This document shows positions 16,948 through 25,528 of a stretch of DNA of 42,288 bases, piece after piece. The stretch is from contig ONDU01000022.1 of the NCBI GenBank assembly GCA_900316615.1, forward strand, positions 1 to 42,288, read 5' to 3'. The notes beneath the pieces were generated by a model. The model did no database searches, was not told where the DNA came from, and saw only the letters and a list, made by a program, of their open reading frames with translations. Numbering within the stretch: the first letter of the stretch is position 1; every line of letters begins with the position of its first letter. Both the position numbers and the translations under genes were made by a program. Source of the DNA: an uncultured Eubacteriales bacterium (GTDB lineage: Bacteria; Bacillota; Clostridia; Oscillospirales; Acutalibacteraceae).

Positions 16948-18249
16948 TTATTTTAAAATTTCATTCAGAAGCATATCTCCGCTGTTTGAAACAGGTACAA
17001 CAGGAATATTCAGGGCATTTTCGACTTCTTCAAGAGATATGTCATCAAGAAAAATATCGCCCTCACGTCTTAGCATTACGGAAGGAATCAGAAGTTTTTC
17101 GCCCAAATCACAGCCTTTAAGCTGATTTATCAAATCTCTGCCCGTGACAAGTCCTGAAACGTTGATACCTCCGCCGAAAAAATCATTTTTTATTCCGATA
17201 ACGTTTATTTTAATATTTTCAAAGCGTTCGGTAATTTTATCCATAAGCTCCTGCATAAAACCGGCAACGCCTGTTCCGCAGGCAAGAGTAAGAGAAATTT
17301 CCTTTGAAAGGTTTTCCGCTTCCTCAAGAGCATACATAAGCTCATCTCTGAGCAGGGACATAAGTCCGACACCGTTGTCAAGCTGGTCAAAGTCCTCATA
17401 ATAATCAGCCTCGGGAATATCTCTTTCAGCTTTCAGGAAAAATTCATCGGAAGCAAAAACTATACGGCTTCCGTATTTTTGCTTGAAGCTGTCGCCGTAT
17501 TTTTCTATAAGCTCAAGAGTCTGAGTAGCTGTTTCCTTATTGTACTCGACCAATGGGAAAAGTCCTTCCCTGTATCTTGTAAGGCCTACTGGTACTACGG
17601 CGATACATTCAACCGAAGGGTACAGTTTTCCCAAATCGTTCAGGGTTCTTTCAAGCTCCTTTCCGTCATTTATACCGGGACAGGAAACTATCTGACAGTT
17701 TATTTTTATACCTGCCTTGGCAAACTCCGGCAATACTTCAAGAGCCTTTCCCGCAAACCTGTTGTTCATCATTTTGCACCTCAGCTCGGGATTAGTGGTA
17801 TGAACGGAAATATTTATAGGGCTGATATGCATTTTTATTATTCGGCTGATTTCGTGCTGAGTGAGGTTGGTAAGGGTAATATAGTTGCCGAACAGAAACG
17901 AAAGTCTGGAATCATCGTCTTTAAAGTAAAGACTTTCTCTCATTCCTTTCGGGAGCTGGTCTATAAAGCAGAAAATGCATTTGTTTCGGCACGAATGCTG
18001 TTTATCCATAAGATAGGTTTCAAATTCAAGACCGATTTCTTCATATTCGCCCTTTCTTACAGATATTTTTCTTTGATTTCCCGACATATCCTCAATAAGA
18101 AGCTCAACCTCATGTGAGGTCTGATAAAACCGGTAGTCGAGAACATCTACAATTTCATTTCCGTTAATTTCCAGAAGCTTTTCTCCCGAAAGAATGCCTG
18201 CCTTATCGGCACGGCTGCCCTTGCTCACATCGGTAATCAGTACTGACAT
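16948..18249 (-). CDS. DUF512 protein with PDZ and radical-SAM-like cluster motif
   Basis: 433 aa. An N-terminal PDZ-like segment (SVLITDVSKGSRADKAGILSG) is followed by a cysteine motif CRNKCIFCF (about residues 87-95), which resembles the CxxxCxxC iron-sulfur motif of radical SAM enzymes, and then DUF512 toward the C-terminus (ACGTGVAGF, GLVTGRDLI). The biochemical function of the family is not known to me. It is first in the minus-strand run DUF512-der-plsY, and conserved linkage to der suggests a housekeeping role. Confidence 0.85.
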   Translation of the reverse strand: MSVLITDVSKGSRADKAGILSGEKLLEINGNEIVDVLDYRFYQTSHEVELLIEDMSGNQRKISVRKGEYEEIGLEFETYLMDKQHSCRNKCIFCFIDQLPKGMRESLYFKDDDSRLSFLFGNYITLTNLTQHEISRIIKMHISPINISVHTTNPELRCKMMNNRFAGKALEVLPEFAKAGIKINCQIVSCPGINDGKELERTLNDLGKLYPSVECIAVVPVGLTRYREGLFPLVEYNKETATQTLELIEKYGDSFKQKYGSRIVFASDEFFLKAERDIPEADYYEDFDQLDNGVGLMSLLRDELMYALEEAENLSKEISLTLACGTGVAGFMQELMDKITERFENIKINVIGIKNDFFGGGINVSGLVTGRDLINQLKGCDLGEKLLIPSVMLRREGDIFLDDISLEEVENALNIPVVPVSNSGDMLLNEILK

Positions 18250-18369
18250 TATTCACCAACCTAAAAACGACATAAAAAACGCCAACAAATTAATTTTATC
18301 ACAATTTATCTTTATTTTCCACACTAAAAGATAAAAAAGCCATACAAAAATCTTTTTATCTCAAAGCAT

Positions 18370-18395
18370 AAAAAAGGGAGGATAAATATCCTCCC
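18370..18395 (-). terminator. Terminator of the DUF177-rpmF operon
   Basis: 9-bp stem (18376-18384 with 18387-18395, GGGAGGATA/TATCCTCCC). On the minus strand it is followed by TTTTTT. The same 9-bp stem occurs in the hisS leader (31864-31890). Confidence 0.9.
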
Positions 18396-18411
18396 CACCA
18401 AGCAAATGAAA

Positions 18412-18594
18412 TCAAGCTTCGCTCTTTATAACTTCCCTGCCGTTGTAAAAACCGCAAGCACCGCAAACTCTGTGAGGAGTCTTGTACTCGCCACAGTTGG
18501 GGCATTTTACGAGAGCAGGAGCCTGAAGCTTCCATACTGTAGATCTTCTTTTATTTTTTCTAGCGTGAGATGTTTTTCTCTTGGGTACTGCCAT
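18412..18594 (-). CDS. rpmF: 50S ribosomal protein L32
   Basis: 60 aa with the L32 start [18 protein letters not shown] and a zinc ribbon, [18 protein letters not shown] (four cysteines, residues about 31-47), so it is the zinc-containing form. Ribosome site AAGGAGAGG. It follows the DUF177 gene, the standard bacterial pairing, and is closed by an intrinsic terminator. Confidence 0.97.
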   Translation of the reverse strand: MAVPKRKTSHARKNKRRSTVWKLQAPALVKCPNCGEYKTPHRVCGACGFYNGREVIKSEA

Positions 18595-18651
18595 TTCTAA
18601 GCCTCTCCTTATCCAAACTGTTATTTTTTGAACGTTATATAGGGTACGTTC

Positions 18652-19146
18652 TTAATCTGTAAGTTTTCTCAGAGCCTCCAGACGGGGGTCTGTTTCCTTT
18701 GCGGTACAGCCGCAAGCTTTCTCATTGAGGTTAGCACCGCATTTGGGGCAAAGCCCCTTGCATTCATCACTACAGAGATATTTTGACGGAAGCTCAAGAA
18801 GAATATCATCTCTGACAAGCCCGTCAATATCTATAGTATAATCAGGAGTTTCGATATAATCGTCATTTTGGTCACCGCTTAGGGATGTAACCAGATAATG
18901 TTCAAAGCTGTAATGAATTTCTCTGATTACGTCAGTGCCGCAACGATCGCAAGGCTTTTGGAAGTTAAAGCTGGTTGCCAGAGAGAGCTTAACTAACCCT
19001 GCTCGATTCTCTGCCGTAACGTCAACACGGACAGGAGAGACAAAAGGTTTAACGCCGTCAACAGCTGTTTCAGACATATCCTGAACAAGCTCTCTTTCAA
19101 GCACGGAGCCTTCACAGAGAAAAATACTTTTAAGATCAAGAATCAC
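18652..19146 (-). CDS. DUF177 (YceD) family protein
   Basis: 164 aa from a GTG at 19146, chosen because GGGAGG (19155-19160) precedes it with 8-nt spacing and it gives the family start 'ILDLKSIF'. Two cysteine clusters (CDRCG, and CSDECKGLCPKCGANLNEKACGC type spacing) suggest bound zinc. YceD/DUF177 proteins are encoded next to rpmF in most bacteria and are implicated in 23S rRNA accumulation in plants and bacteria; the exact role here is inferred. Confidence 0.9.
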   Translation of the reverse strand: MILDLKSIFLCEGSVLERELVQDMSETAVDGVKPFVSPVRVDVTAENRAGLVKLSLATSFNFQKPCDRCGTDVIREIHYSFEHYLVTSLSGDQNDDYIETPDYTIDIDGLVRDDILLELPSKYLCSDECKGLCPKCGANLNEKACGCTAKETDPRLEALRKLTD

Positions 19147-19206
19147 GTCAAACGCCTCCCTATCAGTAAAAAACAATACAGGCAGCTTCTCAAAACACTG
19201 TATAAC

Positions 19207-19235
19207 ATTATATATGCTGAAAATTGTTTTGTCAA
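19207..19235 (-). promoter_or_regulatory. Consensus promoter of DUF177-rpmF
   Basis: On the minus strand: TTGACA (19230-19235), a 17-bp spacer and TATAAT (19207-19212), a perfect consensus. Confidence 0.92.
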
Positions 19236-19382
19236 GGGAATTTTAACTGCCCTTTACATAAAATTCGCAGTGAAATATCCTCTGCATACTGTAACTGTTT
19301 GCATAGTGACAGAATATGCTTTGTGTTTAATCATACACTGTATGTTATTCTTCGTTAAAGTGCATAAAATCATACCTAAGCA

Positions 19383-19411
19383 TTTACAAATAAAGCTTAC
19401 ATATATATAAT
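19383..19411 (+). promoter_or_regulatory. Promoter of the duplicated-domain membrane gene
   Basis: TTTACA (19383-19388), a 17-bp spacer and TATAAT (19406-19411). The start site would be only about 20 nt before the TTG start codon. Confidence 0.7.
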
Positions 19412-19440
19412 TAATATATCATTTATTTAAGGTGGTTTCT

Positions 19441-20964
19441 TTGAGCTTTGGTATTTTATATTCGGCATTGTGGATATTTATACTATTTTCAGTGCTGGGC
19501 TGGGCAGTTGATACCGTATCTGCATCTATACAAAAAAAGGGAATTATAGACAGGGGATTTCTTGTCGGGCCTGTATGTCCGATGTACGGCTTTCTTTTTT
19601 CGGGAGCGTATCTTCTTGATATTTTTGTCTGCAAGGGAATATTTTTTGTACAGCTCGGAATTTTCTCGTCTTTTGCGGCGTTATCGTTTTTTCTTGTAAA
19701 TATTTTCTTCAAAAGATATTTCAATATTTTATTCTGGGACTTTTCGGGAACGGGTATAGGATATAAAAGCTATATGAGCTTGTCGGCTTCTGTTTTGTGG
19801 GGACTTATTCTTGCGGTTATTACCGAAACGGCAGACGAATTTATTACAAAGGTAATAGTAAATGAGCTTCCTGACGGGATAAATTTTCTGGTATGTATAC
19901 TGTTTTTTTCACTGCTGCTCTGCGATACGGTTTTCTCGTTTCTTATTGTTATGGGAATGAAGCAGAAAGCGGAAAGCTTTAAAAGCATAATGGACAGAAT
20001 TAAGCGTATAGAAAACAAAGCTGAAAAGGCAATACTGGATACTACAAAGCGTTCAAAATTAAGTCTGCGGCTTCTGAAAGCGAAAATAATACTGGGAAGC
20101 TTTGCTGCAAGACTTAAAAAAGTGTTTTCCGAATTTAAACTCAGAATTTTTACATTCTTGAGCAGGGATAATATTTTCACGAGAAGAATTAAGAAATCCT
20201 ACGATAATTTTATAAATTCCGAAAATGCCGAAAAGCTTCAGCAGAATATGGAAGAACACAGAAAAATCAATATGAAGCAGTATGAACACATATACGGCAA
20301 AAAAAACAATAAAAAGAAAGCCTTTGCCTACGGACTTAACTATTGCAAGCTGTTTCTGCTGTTTTTTATAGGAAGCATAATCGGCTGTATTATGGAAACC
20401 TGCTTTGCAATTGTATATGAGGGACATTTTGAAATGCGTGTAGGTCTGGTATACGGACCTTTTATTCCCGTATACGGCTTCGGAGCTGTTCTGCTTACGC
20501 TTGCACTGTCACATTTTTATAAATCGTCTTTTATCGGACTTTTTGCAATAAGCGGTGCTGTAGGTGCAACCTTTGAATATTTTTGCAGCTGGATACAGGA
20601 AATGGTATTCGGTACGATTTCGTGGGACTACAGCGATATGCCCTTCAACATAGACGGAAGAACAAGTCTTGCATATGCCTGTGTATGGGGAGCGTTGGGG
20701 GTATTGTGGGTTCGTGAACTGTATCCCGTTTTGTCAAGAGGTATAGAGAAGATACCTCCGAAAATAGGCTATATAATAACTATGGTACTTACCGTATTTA
20801 TGGCTTTCAACGCATTTATGTCTGCCTCTGCTTTAATCAGAGCAAATGAACGTTCAGAGCATATTGAGGCTCAGAATGCGTTTGCGGTATATCTTGACAA
20901 TAATTTCAGCGATGAATATCTTGAATATATATATCCCCACGCACAGAAGGTAGAGAAAAAATAA
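19441..20964 (+). CDS. Membrane protein with two PF06541-type domains
   Basis: 507 aa from a TTG at 19441, which has AAGGTGG (19429-19435) upstream; an in-frame GTG at 19432 overlaps that site. The N-terminal copy contains LFSVLGWAVDTV...GFLVGPVCPMYGF and the C-terminal copy IGSIIGCIMETC...GLVYGPFIPVYGFG, the signature of the 'putative ABC transporter type IV / CmpB' membrane family. About 115 aa of charged, helical cytoplasmic sequence (about 170-285) lies between them. The internal duplication is unusual beside single-domain members. Transport activity is not shown; no ATPase is adjacent. Confidence 0.82.
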   Translation: MSFGILYSALWIFILFSVLGWAVDTVSASIQKKGIIDRGFLVGPVCPMYGFLFSGAYLLDIFVCKGIFFVQLGIFSSFAALSFFLVNIFFKRYFNILFWDFSGTGIGYKSYMSLSASVLWGLILAVITETADEFITKVIVNELPDGINFLVCILFFSLLLCDTVFSFLIVMGMKQKAESFKSIMDRIKRIENKAEKAILDTTKRSKLSLRLLKAKIILGSFAARLKKVFSEFKLRIFTFLSRDNIFTRRIKKSYDNFINSENAEKLQQNMEEHRKINMKQYEHIYGKKNNKKKAFAYGLNYCKLFLLFFIGSIIGCIMETCFAIVYEGHFEMRVGLVYGPFIPVYGFGAVLLTLALSHFYKSSFIGLFAISGAVGATFEYFCSWIQEMVFGTISWDYSDMPFNIDGRTSLAYACVWGALGVLWVRELYPVLSRGIEKIPPKIGYIITMVLTVFMAFNAFMSASALIRANERSEHIEAQNAFAVYLDNNFSDEYLEYIYPHAQKVEKK

Positions 20965-20986
20965 ACAGGGAAAAGTCTGCGGCTAC

Positions 20987-21084
20987 GCTCAGGCTGCGAT
21001 TGCAGACGGTCAAAAGCCTTGCTTTTGACCAATTAAAAGCCACCGGCTTTTAATTCACGGCAGCCGCCGTGGTCTGCAATCGCA
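20987..21084 (+). repeat. Family-B cruciform repeat, copy 3
   Basis: Closing stem of 13 bp (20995-21007 with 21072-21084). Arms: 21008-21017/21021-21030 (10 bp), 21031-21041/21045-21055 (11 bp) and 21056-21061/21066-21071 (6 bp). All four helices abut without linker bases. The core GCGATTGC/GCAATCGC is shared, and GCTCAG precedes it at 20987-20992. Confidence 0.9.
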
Positions 21085-21114
21085 CAGCGTTGGCATAAAC
21101 CACCAAATAAAACA

Positions 21115-21221
21115 GAACCGTGGGACACACGGGGTTAGCTCGCAGATACTGTACGGGTTGCCGTACTTGAACGGGAAGCCCCCGCCTCTAAGCGTTAGCG
21201 TAGGCGGCGGGAGTATGTCAC
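21115..21221 (+). mobile_element. Orphan IS200/IS605-like right end (TnpB guide-RNA region)
   Basis: The segment GAACCGTGGGACACACGGGG at 21115-21134, then GTACGG/CCGTAC (21151-21156/21161-21166), then GAACGGGAAGCCCCCGCC (from 21170), a GC-rich hairpin to 21211 and the end TATGTCAC at 21221, matches from memory the pattern of the 3' end of Clostridial IS200/IS605 tnpB genes, which encodes the guide scaffold (reRNA/omega RNA). CCGTG/CACGG at 21118-21132 also pairs. No tnpB or tnpA reading frame precedes it; a family-B repeat lies 30 bp upstream instead. It is a remnant or a free-standing scaffold. Confidence 0.55.
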
Positions 21222-21228
21222 TATGTTA

Positions 21229-21237
21229 TGATATAAT
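21229..21237 (+). promoter_or_regulatory. Extended -10 element before trkA
   Basis: TG-A-TATAAT (TG at 21229-21230, TATAAT at 21232-21237), with no good -35 at the right distance, which would fall inside the IS-like right end. The start site would be about 25 nt before the trkA ATG. Confidence 0.5.
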
Positions 21238-21270
21238 TACAGTGTATGTTTGAACTGGAGGCGTAGTTTT

Positions 21271-22671
21271 ATGTCATTTCTTGACAGATTTACAAAGAAT
21301 AACAGAAAAGAACTGAATATAATAATAGTCGGCTGCGGAAAGGTAGGAACAACGCTCATACGGAGGCTCTCCGAGGAAGGACACAATGTTACTTTCATAG
21401 ACATGAACCGTATTGTGGTAGATAAAATTTCCGATATGTACGATGTTATGGGAGTTGTGGGAAACGGTTCGAGCTATAAGGTACAGATGGAAGCAGGAAT
21501 AGAACACGCAGACCTCTTTATCGCAGTAACGGAGTCGGACGAGCTTAATCTTCTTTGCTGTACGGTAGCGAAAAAGGTCGGCGACTGTGCATCTATAGCA
21601 AGGGTAAGAAATCCCGTATACAGTGACGAGCAGCCTTATCTCAGGGAAAAACTGGGACTGTCTATGATAATCAATCCCGAGCTTGAGGCGGCAAGGGAAA
21701 TTTCAAGAATTTTAAGGCTTCCTGCGGCACTCAGTACAAGCTCATTTGCAAAAGGACAGGCTGAAATGATACGCTTTCAGATACCTGAGCGAAGTCCGCT
21801 TGACAAAAAGGTACTGTTTGAGCTTCAGAAGGAGTTTGACTTCAAGTTTCTGATATGCACGGTCGAGCGTGGGGGAGATATGGTAATTCCTAACGGAGAT
21901 TACCGTCTTCAGTCGGGAGATATAATAACAATAGTAGCTACTGCACGTAATGCGTACTTTTTGTTCAGAAAAGTGGGACTTGTAAAAAAGAGAGTTTCCA
22001 ATGCGATAATAATAGGAGGAGGAAGAACCTGCTACTATCTTTCAAAACAGCTTTCCGATATGGGAATAAGTGTAAAGGTAATAGAGAACAATCCTGAAAG
22101 GTGTGAGGAGCTTTCAGAGCTTCTTGACAACACGCTGGTAATCCACGGTGACGGCACAGACGAAAATCTTCTCATAAGGGAAGGGCTTGAAAATGCAGAC
22201 GCATTTGTACCGCTTACGGGAATAGATGAGGAAAATATACTGCTTACTCTTTATGCAAAGCGTATGACAAATGCAAAGGTCGTAACAAAAGTAAACAGAA
22301 TTAACTTCAAGAGTGTTATAAACAGCCTTGAGCTTGGCAGCGTAATTCACCCCAGACTTCTTATATCCGAAATGATACTTACATATGTGCGTGGTATGAG
22401 AAATTCTATTAACAGCGACAATATAGAAGCTCTTTACCATTGGTTTGAGGACAGGGTAGAGGCAATAGAGTTTAAAATAAAGGGAGATTCGGCGGTTATA
22501 GATATTCCTCTCTGTAAGCTGAAGCTGAAAAAGGGTGTTCTGGTGGGCTGTATAAGCCGTGACGGAAAAATCATAATTCCTAAAGGACAGGACTACATAA
22601 CAAAGGGCGACAGCGTTATGATAGTTACCACTCACACGGGTTTCCAGAATATAACGGATATTTTGGCATGA
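21271..22671 (+). CDS. trkA: Trk potassium uptake regulatory subunit TrkA
   Basis: 466 aa from the ATG at 21271 (ribosome site TGGAGG); the upstream TTG at 21250 precedes that site. Two tandem RCK units: the first Rossmann fold begins IIIVGCGKVGTTLIRRL and the second NAIIIGGGRTCYYLSKQL, each followed by a TrkA_C domain. It is the cytosolic NAD(H)/nucleotide-binding ring that gates TrkH. trkH begins 25 nt downstream, so the two form an operon. Confidence 0.95.
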   Translation: MSFLDRFTKNNRKELNIIIVGCGKVGTTLIRRLSEEGHNVTFIDMNRIVVDKISDMYDVMGVVGNGSSYKVQMEAGIEHADLFIAVTESDELNLLCCTVAKKVGDCASIARVRNPVYSDEQPYLREKLGLSMIINPELEAAREISRILRLPAALSTSSFAKGQAEMIRFQIPERSPLDKKVLFELQKEFDFKFLICTVERGGDMVIPNGDYRLQSGDIITIVATARNAYFLFRKVGLVKKRVSNAIIIGGGRTCYYLSKQLSDMGISVKVIENNPERCEELSELLDNTLVIHGDGTDENLLIREGLENADAFVPLTGIDEENILLTLYAKRMTNAKVVTKVNRINFKSVINSLELGSVIHPRLLISEMILTYVRGMRNSINSDNIEALYHWFEDRVEAIEFKIKGDSAVIDIPLCKLKLKKGVLVGCISRDGKIIIPKGQDYITKGDSVMIVTTHTGFQNITDILA

Positions 22672-22696
22672 TTACATATTACGGAGTTTGAAAGTT

Positions 22697-24199
22697 ATGA
22701 ATTACAGAAGTATTTTCTTTATATTGGGCTGTATTTTAACAATAGAGGGTGTATTCCTGATACTGCCTATGGTAACTGCACTGATATACGGAGAGGAACA
22801 GGTATTTGCTTTTCTGGTTTCAATATTTATTTGTCTTGCAGTCGGCTGCATTCTTATACTGCTTAAACCTAAAAAGCTTGTTTTCAACGTAAAAGAGGGA
22901 TTTGCAACGGTTGCACTGGGCTGGATTTTATTAAGTCTTTTCGGCTGCTTTCCGTTTTTTCTCAGCGGAGATATTCCGGATTTTACAAACGCCTTTTTTG
23001 AAACGGTTTCAGGGTTTTCAACCACGGGAGCAAGTATATTATCCGATGTTGAAGCAGTATCACGAAGCTGCCTGTTCTGGAGAAGCTTTACACACTGGAT
23101 AGGCGGTATGGGTGTACTTGTTTTTCTTCTTGCCGTGATACCGCTTGTTGCAAAGGGTCAGAGTCAGGGAGGACATATGCACCTTATGAGAGCCGAAAGC
23201 CCCGGCCCTGTTGTGGGAAAGCTTGTTCCTAAGGTTCGTTCAACAGCGGTAATACTTTACATAATATATCTTGTTCTTACCTTGCTTGAATTTATACTGC
23301 TCATTATTTGCCGTATGCCTGTATATGAAGCTTTGCTGACAGCTATGGGAAATGCCGGAACAGGTGGTCTTGGTATCAAGAATGACAGTATGGCAAGCTA
23401 TTCACCTGCAATACAGTGGATTACTACATTATTTATGTTTATCTTCGGAATAAATTTCAGCATCTTTTTCCTTATACTTGTAGGAAAGTTTAAGGATATA
23501 TTCAAAATAGGCGAGGTAAGATGCTACTTTATAATGTTCTTTACAGCAGTTGCCATAATAACGATAAATTCGTATGATAAGCTTTTGTCATTTGAACAGA
23601 ATATAAGGCAGGTATGCTTTCAGGTAGCTTCAATGATAAGTACAACGGGATTTTCTACAGTGGATTTTGATAAATGGCCGTCTGCATCGAAGGGAATACT
23701 GATTATACTTATGTTCAGCGGTGCGTGTGCCGGAAGTACCAGCGGAGGTATAAAAATATCAAGAGTTATCATAATGTTCAAGTCTGCGAAAAATCAGCTT
23801 ATTTCATTTTTGCACCCCGGTACGGTGCGTAAAATAAAGGTGGACAACAAAACGGTAGATGACAATGTACTGAAAAGTGTAAATGTATTCTTTATAGTTT
23901 ATGCTATTACTTTGGCGGCTTCTGTATTTGTAATATCGTTTGATAATTATGATTTTGAAACAAACTTTACAGCCGTTCTTGCATCACTCAGTAACATAGG
24001 GCCGGGACTTTCAAAGGTAGGACCTTCACAGAACTATGCGTTTTTATCGCCTTTGTCGAAATATGTTCTGATGTTCGATATGATAGCAGGCAGACTGGAG
24101 CTTTATCCGATACTGCTGCTGTTCTACTACAAGATGTGGAGAGAGCGTATAATTCCCAAGAGAGCTGACAGCAGCAATAATCTGAGTGCTTCAATATAA
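22697..24199 (+). CDS. trkH: Trk potassium transporter membrane subunit TrkH
   Basis: 500 aa, about ten hydrophobic segments. Selectivity-filter-type loops are visible: SGFSTTGASIL (about residue 110), MGNAGTGGLGI near 222, ISTTGFSTVDF near 316 and SLSNIGPGLSKVG near 435, one per M1-P-M2 repeat as expected. The ATG at 22697 is preferred over a TTG at 22688 because the latter is too close to the ribosome site. Partner of TrkA for K+ uptake. A family-A element follows between it and the convergent glucokinase gene. Confidence 0.95.
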   Translation: MNYRSIFFILGCILTIEGVFLILPMVTALIYGEEQVFAFLVSIFICLAVGCILILLKPKKLVFNVKEGFATVALGWILLSLFGCFPFFLSGDIPDFTNAFFETVSGFSTTGASILSDVEAVSRSCLFWRSFTHWIGGMGVLVFLLAVIPLVAKGQSQGGHMHLMRAESPGPVVGKLVPKVRSTAVILYIIYLVLTLLEFILLIICRMPVYEALLTAMGNAGTGGLGIKNDSMASYSPAIQWITTLFMFIFGINFSIFFLILVGKFKDIFKIGEVRCYFIMFFTAVAIITINSYDKLLSFEQNIRQVCFQVASMISTTGFSTVDFDKWPSASKGILIILMFSGACAGSTSGGIKISRVIIMFKSAKNQLISFLHPGTVRKIKVDNKTVDDNVLKSVNVFFIVYAITLAASVFVISFDNYDFETNFTAVLASLSNIGPGLSKVGPSQNYAFLSPLSKYVLMFDMIAGRLELYPILLLFYYKMWRERIIPKRADSSNNLSASI

Positions 24200-24219
24200 A
24201 CTATGACGGAGATAAACTG

Positions 24220-24483
24220 AAAAGTTTTGATTGAACTTTTTCAAAAGTTCACGGTTTCCAAAGGCAGAGCCTTTGGCGGGATTTTAAAGGGCAGAGCCCT
24301 TTAACTCTCAATGCAAAAATCAAAAATGCCTTTTTCAAGGCATTTTTGCAAATACTTTGCCCTGATACCGCGGTATCAGGGCATTTTAAAATTTTCCGTT
24401 AAAGGGCTTCACCCTTTAAAATCCTGACGAGGGCTCTGCCCTCGACCCGCAAGCCTTTGAAAAGGCTTGACCTAAACTTTATG
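24220..24483. repeat. Family-A hairpin-chain element, full copy 3 (reverse of copy 1)
   Basis: About 264 bp between the convergent trkH and glucokinase genes. The left half-unit has GAACTTTT/AAAAGTTC, CCAAAGGC/GCCTTTGG and TTAAAGGGC/GCCCTTTAA. The centre has AAAATGCC/GGCATTTT and GCCCTGATACCGC/GCGGTATCAGGGC. The right half-unit has AAAGGG/CCCTTT, CGAGGGC/GCCCTCG and CAAGCCTTT/AAAGGCTTG. The order is that of copy 1 read on the other strand. It may act as a two-way terminator. Confidence 0.85.
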
Positions 24484-24509
24484 ACGTTGCTCCGTCTGAG
24501 TATGTGCTT

Positions 24510-25448
24510 TTAATCAAGTATCATACGAACTCCGCCGTAAATACCTGCATCATTTCCCAAATCTGCAAGCTTGAAGTAAGTATTCCTTGCTGCGTGAAAA
24601 GCGTACTGCTGATAATAATTCTGAACCTTTTCTATCAGAAGCGAGCCTGCCTTTGACATACCTCCGCCTATTACGAATACCTGGGGATTGACTACACAGG
24701 CAATCTGTGAAAGACCTCTGCCGAGAATTTTAGCTGTTCTGTCAACCATTTTTTCGGCTACCTCATCGCCGTTTTTAGCACAGTCAAATATATCCTTTGC
24801 TGTTACGGTTTTAGCGTTGAGTTCAGTTTCAGCATCGGGGTGTTCCTCAAGAAATTTTTTAGTTGTTCTTACTATACCCGTTGCGGAGGCGTACTGCTCA
24901 AGACAGCCGTGATTTCCGCAGCCGCATGCTTCCTTTTCGTTTTCCTTCATATTGATATGACCGATTTCTCCGCCTGCACCGTCGCTGCCTGCTACGATTT
25001 TCTCGTTTATTATTACGCCGCCGCCTACGCCTGTTCCGAGTGTTACCATAACTATGTTTTTATAGCCTTTTCCGCCGCCCTGCCACATTTCGCCGAGTGC
25101 GGCAACATTGGCATCATTACCTACCTTGACTTTAAGCTCAGTAAGGCGGTTAAGCTCAATCTGTACGTTGAAAACTCCCCAGCCGAGGTTTACGCATCTG
25201 AAAACGGTGCCGTCCTCGTCAACAGGACCCGGAACGCCTACGCCTACACCCTCAACATCAGATTTATCTATAGATTTTTCTCCAAGCTTTTTATCGATTT
25301 CGGAAGCGATGTCGGGAAGAATATTAACTCCGTTGTCTTCTGTTCTTGTGGGAATTTCCCATTTTTCGAGAAGCTCTCCCGTTGTTTCAAAGAAGCCCAT
25401 TTTTATGGTAGTTCCGCCGATGTCCACGCCAAAAGCATATTTTTTCAT
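24510..25448 (-). CDS. ROK-family glucokinase
   Basis: 312 aa. ATP-binding FGVDIGGTTIKMG at residues 5-17, the ROK zinc motif CGCGNHGCLEQYASATG (about residues 173-189) and GEIGHINM with the zinc histidine. It phosphorylates glucose in the cytosol and so feeds the glycolytic enzymes encoded elsewhere in the window. Ribosome site GAGGAG. Other hexoses are possible substrates in this family, so the specificity is the likely one and not proven. Confidence 0.9.
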   Translation of the reverse strand: MKKYAFGVDIGGTTIKMGFFETTGELLEKWEIPTRTEDNGVNILPDIASEIDKKLGEKSIDKSDVEGVGVGVPGPVDEDGTVFRCVNLGWGVFNVQIELNRLTELKVKVGNDANVAALGEMWQGGGKGYKNIVMVTLGTGVGGGVIINEKIVAGSDGAGGEIGHINMKENEKEACGCGNHGCLEQYASATGIVRTTKKFLEEHPDAETELNAKTVTAKDIFDCAKNGDEVAEKMVDRTAKILGRGLSQIACVVNPQVFVIGGGMSKAGSLLIEKVQNYYQQYAFHAARNTYFKLADLGNDAGIYGGVRMILD

Positions 25449-25528
25449 TTTAAAAATCTCCTCTTGAATAATTTATTTTAACGGCTTTTTAGTTGGATAG
25501 TATTTTGCCGGTTTAATTCTGGTTTGAT

